NCBI GenBank assembly: GCA_963711095.1
Contig: CAVQCX010000030.1
Coordinates: 248,001 to 312,000 of the forward strand
Direction: 5' to 3'
Origin: CAVQCX01 sp963711095
GTDB taxonomy: Bacteria > Pseudomonadota > Gammaproteobacteria > Chromatiales > Chromatiaceae
DNA: 64,000 bases
Of this stretch, positions 52,638 to 62,114 are shown piece after piece (the stretch's first letter is position 1; each line of letters starts with the position of its first letter). A model generated the notes under the pieces. That model ran no database searches. It saw nothing but the letters and a program-made list of their open reading frames with translations, and was not told the origin of the DNA. The position numbers and the translations under genes are program-made.

Positions 52638-53048
52638 TCACTCTCCTTCCCAGTAGCCGAGACCCTCGCCCTCCCTGCCGAGTATGCGCGTCGGGCCGTC
52701 AGGTTCGTCCGCAAACTCCGCTAGCACGCCGAACTTGCCCGAATCGGGGTACTCGGCGACCTCGGGTGACAGCTTGGTGCTGACCGCCAGATGACGCATC
52801 TCGCACTCGCCGGTGTTGATGATCTGGTGCGCCTTGTCCTGCCCACCCGGGGGACAGGCGATCACGTCACCGGGCCGCACCGGGTAGGTCTCCGGGCCGA
52901 AGCGAAGCTCGCCTGTGCCCTCCAGGATGAAGAACATCGCCTCGTTCACCCGGTGGTTGTGCAGGGGAAAGGCACGCTTGCCCGGGGGGACGGCGGTGAT
53001 ATTGTAGCCGAGCTTGCGGGCGCCGAGCAGCGGGGCGATCTGCCCCAT
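52638..53048 (-). CDS. Cupin-domain protein, 5' end uncertain
   Basis: The product from the first ATG is 136 aa. The cupin metal motifs are visible: PLHNHRVNEAMFFILEGTGE (two His and Glu) and PGDVIACPPGGQDKAHQIIN (third His). The same frame remains coding-like above the ATG (ELQARPPAFAATGEAAQRCD), which resembles the N-terminus of related cupins, but no ATG/GTG with a ribosome site is seen there. The true start may be lost or altered by an indel. Co-transcription with tag is likely. Confidence 0.75.
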   Translation of the reverse strand: MGQIAPLLGARKLGYNITAVPPGKRAFPLHNHRVNEAMFFILEGTGELRFGPETYPVRPGDVIACPPGGQDKAHQIINTGECEMRHLAVSTKLSPEVAEYPDSGKFGVLAEFADEPDGPTRILGREGEGLGYWEGE

Positions 53049-53340
53049 GCGGGCGTCGCAACGTTGCGCCGCCTCGCCCGTGGCGGCGAATGCCGGTGGA
53101 CGCGCTTGGAGCTCGATTCCTCGGGCTGGGTGCGACCGTGGTCGGCGTCGCGGCGGCTGTCTGGGGCGTATTCCGCCTGCGCGCTATCGGCCAGGGCGAC
53201 GAAGGGGCGTGATTCAGGGGCCTCTGAAAGCCGGGGAGCGCCGGCCATGCTCATGCTGCGGGAGAGATCTGCGGGCGGATCGCGGGGGCACGCCGAAGCC
53301 GGCAGCTCGATAATCGGGTTATCGGAGACGAGAAAAACGC

Positions 53341-54357
53341 ATGAAGCATATCCATACGCTAACGGGCCTGAGAGGGTTGGGCGCCCTGATCGTATTTATC
53401 GCGCATGCCTCCCGTGAATCGATTTTGCCGGCCTTTCTCGGTGATGGGCTCGGCCAAACAGGCGTTATGATCTTCTTTGTCTTGAGCGGGTTCCTGATGG
53501 CACATCTGTATATACATCAAGAATTCGACGGGATAAACGTCCGAAGGTACGCGCTTGCCCGTATCGGTCGGGTGTTCCCTCTGTATTTTTCCATGCTGGC
53601 AATCTCGTTGATATTTACCTATATCATCCCTTTCGATGCCTATTGCTGTCGCCTGGATGACATGAATAAGCTGGCCAGGGCCCTATTGCTCATAGACGCA
53701 CCGTATGTCTTCTGGACAATCCCCGTGGAAGTGCAATTCTACGTTGTATTTATCGGATTCTGGCTCTGCTACAAAAAGGGACTTGGTCCACATTACCTTG
53801 CGGGATTCATATTGATGACCATGCTTCCCAGCGTTATAGTGTACGCGACATCATCCAAGATTCCCAATGTGGTCTCCGCTTATTCGTATGCATTTTTTCT
53901 CGGCGTGACGACGGCCTTGACATTCAATAAGCTGAAAAACAACTCAACCGTTCGCAAGATCGCGGCGGTTGCTGGACTGCCGGCGCTGTTGCTGATTTTC
54001 ATCAATCTTCCGGAAGTCAGGCAGCAATATGGGCTGTCCTTGAGTGACAATTTCTACATAAGGACATGGTGTGACCCGGTGACCTGGGCCATTGTCTATC
54101 TGTTCTTCATCTGTGTCCTGCTGAATTCTCAAGGCGTCGCGATTCTCAATCATCGGCCTCTTGTTTATCTGGGCGAGATCTCCTATGGATTTTATCTGAT
54201 TCATTATCCGGTCCTGCTGTATATCGCCAAAGAGGTTCCTGCTCCAGCGGTTTTGAAGCTGGTCTTGGCATTTGTCGTCACCGTCCTGATGGCCCATTTG
54301 TCATTCCATTATTTTGAGAGGCCTGCGGCCAAGAAGATCAGAGGGCTGGCGGCGTAG
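53341..54357 (+). CDS. Membrane acyltransferase 3 (OafA/YrhL type)
   Basis: A 338-aa protein with about ten membrane helices that would O-acylate a surface polysaccharide. The N-terminal signature HIHTLTGLRGLGALIVFIAH has the conserved RGLxAxxVxxxH, then GVMIFFVLSGFLMAHLY. YALARIGRVFPLYF carries the RxxRxxP-like motif. The final helices read LGEISYGFYLIHYPVLLYI. Slightly lower GC than the neighbours suggests transfer with other surface-polysaccharide genes. Confidence 0.9.
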   Translation: MKHIHTLTGLRGLGALIVFIAHASRESILPAFLGDGLGQTGVMIFFVLSGFLMAHLYIHQEFDGINVRRYALARIGRVFPLYFSMLAISLIFTYIIPFDAYCCRLDDMNKLARALLLIDAPYVFWTIPVEVQFYVVFIGFWLCYKKGLGPHYLAGFILMTMLPSVIVYATSSKIPNVVSAYSYAFFLGVTTALTFNKLKNNSTVRKIAAVAGLPALLLIFINLPEVRQQYGLSLSDNFYIRTWCDPVTWAIVYLFFICVLLNSQGVAILNHRPLVYLGEISYGFYLIHYPVLLYIAKEVPAPAVLKLVLAFVVTVLMAHLSFHYFERPAAKKIRGLAA

Positions 54358-54652
54358 ATACGCGCCAGACTCGGCGCGAGCAAGTTGAATGGTGTCCTCT
54401 GAGGAGAGCGCCTACGCAGGGGCGGCGCACGCATGGACTGCGCGCTGGTCGTCGCCATCATGGGCCGGCAAGCTCAGCGCCGAGCGGCGCGACAACTTTC
54501 GTGGTGCACCCGGCTCTCGGGCGGGGGTATTCCGGAGCAGCGAGCTGCCTGTTCGAGCCGATCATCATTCGCCCGAGCAGGATTCGGGGCTATAATCGCG
54601 CTGCGGATGGGGCCTCACGCTTGGCCCGGAACATGATGAAGGGGGGCCAGGC

Positions 54653-54790
54653 ATGGCACGCAAGGACCAGGTCATCCATCTCGCCGATGGGCGGCTCGGC
54701 CCGGATACGCCGCGCTCGTGCATCGCTCAGATGGCGGCTGCCGGTGGCCGCGGATATCTGAACAGCCGGATAAGTGGCTTCGCTGCGTGA
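54653..54790 (+). CDS. Possible 45-aa protein
   Basis: The frame MARKDQVIHLADGRLGPDTP then RSCIAQMAAAGGRGYLNSRI has an AAGGGGGGCC ribosome-like site 8 bp upstream and ends 53 bp before the DUF2130 gene. No family is recognised. It may be a small leader gene or chance. The preceding 54358-54652 shows nothing else. Confidence 0.35.
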   Translation: MARKDQVIHLADGRLGPDTPRSCIAQMAAAGGRGYLNSRISGFAA

Positions 54791-54843
54791 AGGGGAACGA
54801 TAATCCGCAAGAGCCAGGAGCGGCAGATAGGCCTCACGCCAGC

Positions 54844-56224
54844 ATGACCGATACCTACATCAAATGCCCCAGCTGCGGTTACCAGATCCCCGTTTCCGAG
54901 GCCCTCGGCGCCCAGATTCGCGAGGAGCTCGCTGAGAGTCTCAAGGCCGAGGGCGAGGAGCGGCTCACGCGTGCCGTGGCGGCGGCCGAATTGCGGGCCC
55001 GCGGCGCTCTGGATATCGAGCTTGCCGACCTCAGGGCGCAGGTCGCGGAGCGGGCCCGGCAAGCTGAGAATGCGGCCGCCCGGGAGCTTGAGCTGCGGCG
55101 CAAGTCCCGCGAGCTGGAGCAAGAGCAGAAGGTCCAGGCAGAGCGGATCCGCGCCGAGATCGAAGAGCGGTTTCGCAAGGACCATGCGGAGCGCATCGCC
55201 GAGGCCGCCGCCGCGGCCGAGGCCCGCGTTCGTGAGCAGGGTGAGCTACAGCTCAAAGAGCTGCAGTCGGACCTTGCTGCTCAGCGTGAGAAGACCCGCC
55301 AGGCCCAGGAGGCGGAGCTTGCGCTGCGCCAGCAGAAAAGCGCCTTGGAGGCGCGTGCGCGCGAGCTGGACCTGGAGGTCGCCCGAAGGCTCGACGCCAG
55401 CCGGGCCGAGCTGCGAGACCGGCATTCGCAAGGCGGCGGCCGAAGAGCAGGATCTCCGGCTAAAGGAGAAGGAGAAGCAGATCGCCGATCTGCGCCAGGC
55501 ACTGGACGACGCCAAGCGGCGCAGCGAGCTCGGCTCCCAGGAGCTGCAGGGAGAGGTCTTGGAGCTCGACATCCAGGCGGCGCTGGAGCGGCAATTTCCG
55601 CAGGACCGCATCGAGCCGGTGCTCAAAGGTGCCCGCGGGGCGGACATCCTGCAGCGGGTGCGCAACGAGCGTCTGGAAGACTGCGGCCTGATCTGCTGGG
55701 AGACCAAGAATGCCAAGAACTGGGCCCCCGCGTGGATCGACAAGCTCAAGCAGGACCAGCGCGCGGCCGGGGCAGCGGTGGCTGTGCTGGTCTCCGTGGC
55801 ATTGCCCGACGGCATCGAGGGCTTCGGACGCATCGATGGCGTCTGGGTGGCCGGGCTCAGGGCCTGGCCGGCCCTGGGGGTCGCGCTGCGCGAGCAGCTG
55901 ATTCAGGTCGCCTACGCCCGCGCCGCCTCAGCGGGCAAGGGCGAGAAGATGGAGCTGCTCTACCAGTACCTCTCGGGCGACGAGTTTCGCCAGCGCGTGG
56001 AGGCCATAGTCGAGGCCTTCAGCGCCATGCAGGGGCAGATCCAGCGCGAGCGCCGCGCCATGGAAAAGCAGTGGGCCGAGCGCGAGAAGCAGATCCAGCG
56101 CGTGATCGGCGGCACCAGCGCCATGTATGGCGCCCTGCAGGGCATAGTCGGCGGCGTCCTGGCCGTCATCCCGGCGCTGGAGCTGGACGACAGCGGACTG
56201 CTCGAGGAGTCCCCGGAGGATTAG
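54844..56224 (+). CDS. DUF2130 coiled-coil protein, one frameshift
   Basis: A zinc ribbon-like start (YIKCPSCGYQIPVSEALG) is followed by a long Arg/Glu/Ala coiled coil (residues about 25-230). The C-terminal DUF2130 domain contains EVLELDIQAALERQFPQDRI, RLEDCGLICWETKNAKNWAP and LLYQYLSGDEFRQRVEAIVE. The last domain resembles a restriction-endonuclease-like fold (E..K, here ICWETKNAK). The frame breaks once at about 55415-55421. The two halves join to about 459 aa, the usual length. An assembly error is likely. The function of the family is unknown. Confidence 0.82.
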
Positions 56225-56645
56225 CGCCGGGAGCGCGGGGCTCGACAAGCAGGCTGGGCCAGCCGGTCGCCACAAGCCCCGGGAGCCTGACTCGGCCCCG
56301 GTGCGGCTTGTGGACTGCCGCAAGGCGCGAGTCGCCCGCCCGCCACCGACCGGCCTGATGGCCGTGCCTGCGCCCCTTCGGGAGCCTGCCGAGCATGCGA
56401 AGAACGGCGCCCGGCCGAAAGGCGAATTTGCGTTCCCATAAAAATATACTTGGGCAGTCCAAGGTTTTGCTGTGGTACCGTATTGGGCTGCATCCGCCAA
56501 GGACCCGTTATCTTGCCAGAAAGTCATTCGAAAACAATAAGAAGAAGGATGATTTGCAGGTAAGTTATCCCCATCGATCTTGACCGGCGGCCAGCCATTT
56601 GCCGCGGGCCCCGGCATGAGCATTCAACGAAGGAGAAACAGCAAG
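56225..56645. other. 421-bp leader region before sat
   Basis: The region becomes AT-rich from about 56435 (CCCATAAAAATATACTTGGG). It must contain the sat promoter, and TTGCTG...17 bp...TATTGG-like pairs near 56465-56490 are only weak candidates. GAAGGAGAAACAGCAAG before 56646 is the ribosome site. Confidence 0.4.
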
Positions 56646-57833
56646 ATGATCAACCCTGTTGGTTCCGACACGCTGCAGCCGCGCTTCGTCTACGACCCGG
56701 ACAAGCACCATGAGCTCATGCACGAGGCCGGGTCCCTGCCGTCCGTGGTGATCAGCTCCCAAGCGGCTGGCAACGCGGTGATGATGGGCGGGGGCTATTT
56801 CAGTCCGCTCAAGGGCTTCATGAAGGTGGCCGATGCCATGGGCACCTGCGAGAGCATGCGCATGACCGACGGCTCATTCTTCCCGGTCCCGGTGATGTGC
56901 CTGCTCGAGGACGTGGATGCCATCCAGGGTGCCAAGCGCATTGCGCTGCGTGACCCCAATGTCGAAGGCGGTCCGGTGCTGGCGGTGATGCAGGTCGAGG
57001 CCATCGAAGAAGTCAGCGCAGAGCAGATGGCGTTCATGACCGAGAAGGTCTACCGCACCGCCGATCCCGAGCATCCCGGTGTGGCCACCTTCAACTCCCA
57101 CGGCCGCTTCGCCGTCTCCGGCCCCATCGACGTGCTGCACTTCAGCTACTTCCAGGACGACTTCCCGGACACCTTCCGCACGGCGGTGGAGATCCGCAAC
57201 GAGATCGCCGAGCGAGGCTGGAGCCGCGTGGTGGCCTTCCAGACCCGCAACCCCATGCACCTGGCCCACGAAGAGCTGTGCCATATGGCTATGGACCGCC
57301 TGGGCTGCGACGGCCTGGTGATCCACATGCTGCTCGGCAAGCTCAAGAAGGGCGACATCCCGGCGCCGGTGCGCGATGCGGCGATCCGCAAGATGGTCGA
57401 GCTCTACTTCGCGCCCAACAGCGCCATGGTCACCGGCTACGGCTTCGACATGCTCTATGCCGGGCCTCGCGAGGCGGTGCTGCACGCCTACTTCCGCCAG
57501 AACATGGGTGCGACCCACTTCATCATCGGTCGTGACCATGCCGGCGTCGGCGACTACTACGGCGCCTTCGACGCCCAGACGATCTTCGACGAAGAGGTGC
57601 CCGCGGGCGCCCTGGAGATCGAGATCTTCAAGGCCGACCACACTGCCTATTCCAAGAAGCTCAACAAGGTGGTGATGATGTGCGAGGCGCCCGACCACAC
57701 CAAGGAAGACTTCGTGCTGCTCTCCGGCACCAAGGTGCGCGAGATGCTGGGCAACGGCATCGCCCCGCCGCCCGAGTTCTCACGTCCGGAAGTGGCCAGG
57801 ATCCTGATGGACTACTACCAGTCCCTCAACTGA
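56646..57833 (+). CDS. sat: Sulfate adenylyltransferase (ATP sulfurylase)
   Basis: The monomeric-type Sat forms ATP and sulfate from APS and pyrophosphate in dissimilatory sulfur oxidation, or the reverse. The 395-aa protein has the nucleotide-binding QTRNPMHLAHEEL (about residue 198) and GRDHAGVGDYYGAFDAQ (about 297). A LLSGTKVREMLGNGIAPPPE motif lies near the end. There is no APS-kinase domain. Start MINPVGSDTLQPRFV follows a strong GAAGGAG site. In Allochromatium sat is followed by aprMBA; here a terminator and unrelated genes follow. Confidence 0.95.
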   Translation: MINPVGSDTLQPRFVYDPDKHHELMHEAGSLPSVVISSQAAGNAVMMGGGYFSPLKGFMKVADAMGTCESMRMTDGSFFPVPVMCLLEDVDAIQGAKRIALRDPNVEGGPVLAVMQVEAIEEVSAEQMAFMTEKVYRTADPEHPGVATFNSHGRFAVSGPIDVLHFSYFQDDFPDTFRTAVEIRNEIAERGWSRVVAFQTRNPMHLAHEELCHMAMDRLGCDGLVIHMLLGKLKKGDIPAPVRDAAIRKMVELYFAPNSAMVTGYGFDMLYAGPREAVLHAYFRQNMGATHFIIGRDHAGVGDYYGAFDAQTIFDEEVPAGALEIEIFKADHTAYSKKLNKVVMMCEAPDHTKEDFVLLSGTKVREMLGNGIAPPPEFSRPEVARILMDYYQSLN

Positions 57834-57893
57834 GGTCTCCGAGCGAGGGGCGTTGCGCTCCTCCTCGGTCGGGGTCCGCTTCAGACGGGGAAG

Positions 57894-57927
57894 AAAAAAG
57901 GCCCGCCCTCCAAGGAGCGGGCCTTTT
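57894..57927 (+). terminator. Rho-independent terminator after sat
   Basis: An A-run precedes the stem GGCCCGC, a 10-base loop (CCTCCAAGGA) and GCGGGCC, then TTTT. It ends transcription 94 bp after the sat stop and, being symmetric (A-run/T-run), could also serve the convergent pentapeptide-repeat gene. Confidence 0.92.
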
Positions 57928-58048
57928 CGTTGCCCCTGCAGCATCTCGCCACGGCCGGTCGCGAGAGCCCGGGCATATTCAACAAGTCCGTCGCGCACCG
58001 GGCAGATCGGCCGTCGTAGCGGGAGCCTGGTGGGAAATACCGGCTCGC

Positions 58049-58903
58049 TCAGCGCAGGTTGCCTTTGTAGCCGGGAATTACGGCGTTGCGGGCCTCGGAG
58101 AAATTGGCGAAGTCCATGGTCACCGAGGCCAGCTCGACGCCCTCGAAGTCGGCGTCGCGCACATTGGCGTCGCGCAGGATTGCGCCACCCAGGACCGCGC
58201 CCCTCAGGTCGGCGCCGCTGAGGTCGGCCCGCTTCATGTCGGCCTCCTCGGCCGAGACCGAGCACATGCGCGCGCCCCGCAGGATGGCGTGCTCCATGTG
58301 GGCGCGGTTGATCACCGCGAAGCCTCCCTCGGAGAGCCCCTCCAGGTTGACGCCGGTGAGATCCGCGCGCACCAGATTGGCGTCGTTCAGATGGCACTCA
58401 CGCAGGTCGGCCTCGCGCAGCGAGGCCTGGCGCATCATCGCCTTGATGAACAGCCCGTTGGTCGCCACGACGCGGTCCAGATTGGCGCGGCTGAAGTCCG
58501 CGCCCTCCGCATCGACGTGGGCCATGATCGCGTCGGCGAGATTGGCCCGTCGCAGCTCGACGTAGCGGATGTCGGCGCGGGTCAGGTTGGCGCCGGCGAG
58601 GTTGGCGCCGCGCATGATGGCCGCCCGCGAGCGGGTCGAGAACCCGAGGCGGGCCGCGGTCAGATTCGCACCCGCGAGATTGACATCCTCCAGGTTGGCC
58701 CCGAGCAAGGTGGCGCCGGCGAGGTCCGCGCCGCTGAGGTCCGCGCCCATCAGATAGGCGTTGTCCAGATGGGCCAGGCGCAGATCCGCCCCCCTGAGAT
58801 CGGCCCCCTCCAGATCCATCTCCCTTAGATCGGCTCCCGACAGACTGTCGCCCTCGACACGGGCGATGACGGCGCCGGTCTTCTTATCTTTGATCTCCAC
58901 CAT
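58049..58903 (-). CDS. Pentapeptide-repeat protein
   Basis: A 284-aa protein almost entirely of A(D/N)LxX repeats from about residue 20 to 270 (for example GADLREMDLEGADLRGADLR and GANLAGANLTRADIRYVELR). It would fold as a right-handed square helix. A short non-repeat start (MVEIKDKKTGAVIARVEGDS) serves as a cap. One interruption lies near residues 150-160. Such proteins include DNA-gyrase protectors and many of unknown role; nothing here specifies one. Convergent with sat. Confidence 0.93.
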   Translation of the reverse strand: MVEIKDKKTGAVIARVEGDSLSGADLREMDLEGADLRGADLRLAHLDNAYLMGADLSGADLAGATLLGANLEDVNLAGANLTAARLGFSTRSRAAIMRGANLAGANLTRADIRYVELRRANLADAIMAHVDAEGADFSRANLDRVVATNGLFIKAMMRQASLREADLRECHLNDANLVRADLTGVNLEGLSEGGFAVINRAHMEHAILRGARMCSVSAEEADMKRADLSGADLRGAVLGGAILRDANVRDADFEGVELASVTMDFANFSEARNAVIPGYKGNLR

Positions 58904-59122
58904 CTCGGCTGCTCCCGGAATCTTCGCTGTTGTTGTCGGGTCCCCCCTTGGGGGGCGACCTCCTTGGGCTCATGGCCGTCCAGCGGGACGACCCGGCGCC
59001 GCGGGGCCTGGAATTGGCGCAGCGCCGTTGCGGGCAGGGCGGGGGCAAGCTGCGCTCAAGGGGGCAGTCTACAATAGGTCCCCGGCCCTCGGGCAAGCGC
59101 GTGGCCCGGGTGCCGGCAGCGC

Positions 59123-60541
59123 TTACTTGCAACCGGGCTGGGCGGCGGGGCGCGGCGTGCCGCGCTCGGCATCGGGCGCCTGCCCGAGGGTGAGCTTCAG
59201 CAACGGAGGCGTCGCCAGGGTGGTGACGATGGCCATGAGCACCAGCGCCGAGAAGGTGGCGCCGTCAATCACGCCCAGGCTCTTGCCGATCGAGGCGAAC
59301 ACCAGCCCCACCTCGCCGCGCGGCATCATGCCGACGCCGATTGCGAGTCGGCGCAAACTGCGCCTGGCCCCCCAGCCGGCGGCGATCTTGCCGAGCATCG
59401 CCGCCACCAGCAGGCCCGCGGCCATGATCACCACATCCCAGTCCAGGAAGGTCTTGAGCTTGACCTGCATGCCCATCAGCACGAAGAAGACCGGGACCAT
59501 GATCGCCTCCAGCGGTGCGAACAGCTCCTTGATCGAGTACTTGTGGGCACGGTGGTCGCCCCAGTGCTTGAACTGGCTGTCGAGCAGCAGCAGGCCGGCG
59601 GCGAAAGCGCCGACGATGGTCGCCAGCCCCATCAGATTGGCGAGCCAGGCGAGCGCCATGACGAAGATGAACGAGATGAACAGCTTCGCTTCCATGACGT
59701 CGAGGCGCCGCAGCAGCCGGATCAGCAGGTCGATGATCAAGGGGCCGAGCAGCAGCACCGCAAAGATGAACAGGATCGCCAGCAACACGGTGTGCAGGAT
59801 CTGCGGGAGCGCGACGCTGCCCGTGACCACGATACCCGAGACGACGGCCAGCATGACGAGGCCGAGCACATCATCCATCACGGCGGCGCCGACGATCACA
59901 TGGGCCTCTTGGGAGCCCTGGCGGTGAAGATCGCGCAGCACCCGCGCGGTGATGCCGATGCTGGTCGCCCCCAGGGTGGCGGCGAGAAACATGCGCTCGG
60001 CGTTGCTGGCATCCGGCTTCATCAGCCAGGCCAACGCGATTCCCAGCAGGAAGGGCGCAAGCACCCCGATCACTGCCACCCGGAGCGAGTCGGCGCCGAG
60101 CCGGCGCAGCTCGGCCACGCAGGTATCGAGCCCGACGTGGAACAGCAGGAAGATCACCCCGTAGCGCGAGAAGATATCCACCGCTTGGGTGACCTGCAGG
60201 TATTCCCCGCCGTGGGGCCCGCGCAGCACCTGCAGGAAGCGTGGGCCCGCCTCCGCGCCGAGCACCGAGACCGCCGCATCCTGCCAGGACATGCCCGAGA
60301 GCGCGAGCCGGCCCATGTCCAGGCACACAGTCCCTTCCCGCAGTACCACCATCAGGTTGTAGTGAAGCCAGTAGAGCAGGTTGCCGAGCAGCACCCCGAC
60401 CAGCAGCTCGCCGAGCACCGAGGGCTGCCCCAGCTTGCGGGCCGCGAAGCGCCCCGCCAGCGCTGCGGACAGGATCAGGGTGATGCCGAAGATGACCGGT
60501 GCTATCGGGTCGCTGTGGGCTGCCACGGCGGGACTGCTCAT
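59123..60541 (-). CDS. Monovalent cation:proton antiporter, CPA2 family
   Basis: A 472-aa transporter with 12-13 membrane helices exchanging Na+ or K+ for protons. Family features are KLGQPSVLGELLVGVLLGNL, DIFSRYGVIFLLFHVGLDT, and the ion-site motif AAVMDDVLGLVML (two Asp) near residue 228. The later motifs are MGLATIVGAFAAGLLL and GVGMMPRGEVGLVFASIG. No TrkA-N regulatory domain follows, so it is the short KefB/NapA-like form. Residues 64-110 form an unusual hydrophilic insertion after helix 2 (VLREGTVCLDMGRLALSGMS). Confidence 0.9.
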   Translation of the reverse strand: MSSPAVAAHSDPIAPVIFGITLILSAALAGRFAARKLGQPSVLGELLVGVLLGNLLYWLHYNLMVVLREGTVCLDMGRLALSGMSWQDAAVSVLGAEAGPRFLQVLRGPHGGEYLQVTQAVDIFSRYGVIFLLFHVGLDTCVAELRRLGADSLRVAVIGVLAPFLLGIALAWLMKPDASNAERMFLAATLGATSIGITARVLRDLHRQGSQEAHVIVGAAVMDDVLGLVMLAVVSGIVVTGSVALPQILHTVLLAILFIFAVLLLGPLIIDLLIRLLRRLDVMEAKLFISFIFVMALAWLANLMGLATIVGAFAAGLLLLDSQFKHWGDHRAHKYSIKELFAPLEAIMVPVFFVLMGMQVKLKTFLDWDVVIMAAGLLVAAMLGKIAAGWGARRSLRRLAIGVGMMPRGEVGLVFASIGKSLGVIDGATFSALVLMAIVTTLATPPLLKLTLGQAPDAERGTPRPAAQPGCK

Positions 60542-60624
60542 GGAAAGGGGGTCAAGGCCGTCTTGGGTCAGTGTAGCGGATCGGCCTAAGATGAGCCGCC
60601 GACAGATCCCTACCCGGAGGCCCT

Positions 60625-61257
60625 ATGGATTACCAGACCGAGATCCTGCAGCGCGAGACGCTCTACCGGGGATTCTTTCGACTCGACCGCTATCGGCTGC
60701 GCCACCGCCTGTTCGAGGGCGGTTGGAGCGATGAGATCCAACGCGAGCGTCTGGAGGGGCTGGGCGCCGCCTCGGTGCTGCTCTACGATCCGGTGCGCGA
60801 TTGCGTGGTGCTTATCGAGCAGTTTCGCATCGGCGCCCTGGAGTCCGGCAAAGGGGCCTGGCTGCTGGAGACGGTCGGTGGCTATGTCGGCGAGGGTGAG
60901 CAGCCCGAGGATGTCGCTCGGCGCGAGGTCCGGGAAGAGGCCGGCTGCGATGTGGGGGAGCTGATCCCGGTCTGCAGCCTCTGGGTGAGTCCGGGCCTGT
61001 CGGCCGAGCGCATCGCGCTGTTCGTCGGTCTGGTGGACGCGCCCGGGGCGGGCGGCATCCACGGTTTGGATCACGAGGGGGAGGACATCCGGGTGGTGGT
61101 GATGTCGACGGATCAGGCCCTCGCCGAGCTCTACACGGGTCGGGCCGACTCGACCAGCATCGTCATCACCCTGCAGTGGTTGGCCATGAACCGCGAGCGG
61201 CTGCGGGCGGGCGGGGCCGCTAGTGCCAGAACATCAGCACCACCAGGATCAGGATGA
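60625..61257 (+). CDS. nudF: NUDIX hydrolase, ADP-ribose pyrophosphatase
   Basis: NudF splits ADP-ribose to AMP and ribose phosphate. The 210-aa protein has the complete Nudix box GGYVGEGEQPEDVARREVREEAGC (residues about 91-114; key residues Gly, Glu, RE, EE). The upstream RRETLYRGFFRLDRYRLRHR-type N-terminus and IEQFRIGAL are typical of the NudF branch. The C-terminal tail is Ala/Gly-rich and overlaps the end of the convergent small membrane gene by 38 bp. Confidence 0.92.
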   Translation: MDYQTEILQRETLYRGFFRLDRYRLRHRLFEGGWSDEIQRERLEGLGAASVLLYDPVRDCVVLIEQFRIGALESGKGAWLLETVGGYVGEGEQPEDVARREVREEAGCDVGELIPVCSLWVSPGLSAERIALFVGLVDAPGAGGIHGLDHEGEDIRVVVMSTDQALAELYTGRADSTSIVITLQWLAMNRERLRAGGAASARTSAPPGSG

Positions 61258-61504
61258 GCACGGCAATGATCGGCACGACGATGGCAAAGACCTTCCGGCC
61301 GCTGTCCATGAGCCGGGCGCTGCGCTCCTGCAGGGCCTCGGCGCGGTCCTGCAGGGCCCTGGCCTTCTCGAACTGCTGCTTCGCCAGCTCGACTTGCTCG
61401 CGCTGCACCGCCAGCGCCTCGGCCTGGCGCTCGAGCTGCACGCGCTGGTTGTCGCGGACCTCGCCGAGCAGCTCGCAAAGCCGCTCGAATTGCGTCTGCT
61501 CCAT
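61220..61504 (-). CDS. Small coiled-coil membrane protein, unknown
   Basis: A 94-aa protein. Residues 1-65 are a Gln/Glu/Arg-rich coiled coil (VQLERQAEALAVQREQVELA), followed by a C-terminal membrane helix (FAIVVPIIAVLILILVVLMF). It is probably tail-anchored. It ends the minus-strand cluster headed by roxA; a 72-bp gap separates it from the gene before. No family is recognised. Confidence 0.7.
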   Translation of the reverse strand: MEQTQFERLCELLGEVRDNQRVQLERQAEALAVQREQVELAKQQFEKARALQDRAEALQERSARLMDSGRKVFAIVVPIIAVLILILVVLMFWH

Positions 61505-61576
61505 GGTGCCTTCCTTTTGTCGTCTGCAGGTCGGTCCAGACTGGGGGCCGGCGCTGATCGGAAACCGGGTGCCGGG

Positions 61577-62110
61577 TCACAGGTGCAGCCGCCGCAGCTC
61601 GTAGTCCTGCTCGCTGGCGTTCCAGACGCCGTTGAAGAAATCCCGGAAATGCCGGACCTCCAGCGGCGCGCGGAAGCTCAGTACCGCTTCTTGCCGGGTG
61701 TGAAGGCGCTTGCGCAGATAGCCCATAGCATCGACCAGCAGGTAGTTCTCGGAATGGCCGGCGTGCTCCGGATGGACCTTGCGGATCTCGATCTGGCTCG
61801 ACAGCCGGCGTGCCAGCTCGATAAAACGGTGGCCCTCGCGCTGGGCCCGCTCGTTGGACTGAAGCAGGACCCGCACCTGGGCGTTGCGGCTTCCCAGGAT
61901 GAGCGTCCTGATCCCGTCGAGAAACGCCGCCCTGTCGTACAGCGGGGCATCCAGATCCTGGGTAAATATGAGTACCTCGCGACGTGCCTCGGCGACAAGA
62001 CGAGCAGCGGCCTGCGCCAGCTCCTCACGACGCTCCAGCTCCAGGCTGCCGGGGGTCTCGCCGAGATGCGCCTGCTCGATCCAATCCAGTCTTTGCTGCT
62101 TCGATTCCAT
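61577..62110 (-). CDS. DUF7931-like protein next to a GNAT gene
   Basis: A 177-aa soluble protein. The centre has EVLIFTQDLDAPLYDRAAFL and RVLLQSNERAQREGHRFIEL, and later HAGHSENYLLVDAMGYLRK. The layout recalls a phospholipase-D-like half domain (strand, then a helix and the H...D pattern) without a clear HKD motif. In related bacteria such genes sit beside or fuse to a GNAT acetyltransferase, as here, where it starts 4 bp after the GNAT stop. The function is unknown. Confidence 0.7.
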   Translation of the reverse strand: MESKQQRLDWIEQAHLGETPGSLELERREELAQAAARLVAEARREVLIFTQDLDAPLYDRAAFLDGIRTLILGSRNAQVRVLLQSNERAQREGHRFIELARRLSSQIEIRKVHPEHAGHSENYLLVDAMGYLRKRLHTRQEAVLSFRAPLEVRHFRDFFNGVWNASEQDYELRRLHL

Positions 62111-62114
62111 GGGC

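Noticed and set aside
61577..62110. Phospholipase D
   Set aside because: The fold-like pattern is suggestive, but no HxKxxxxD motif is present.
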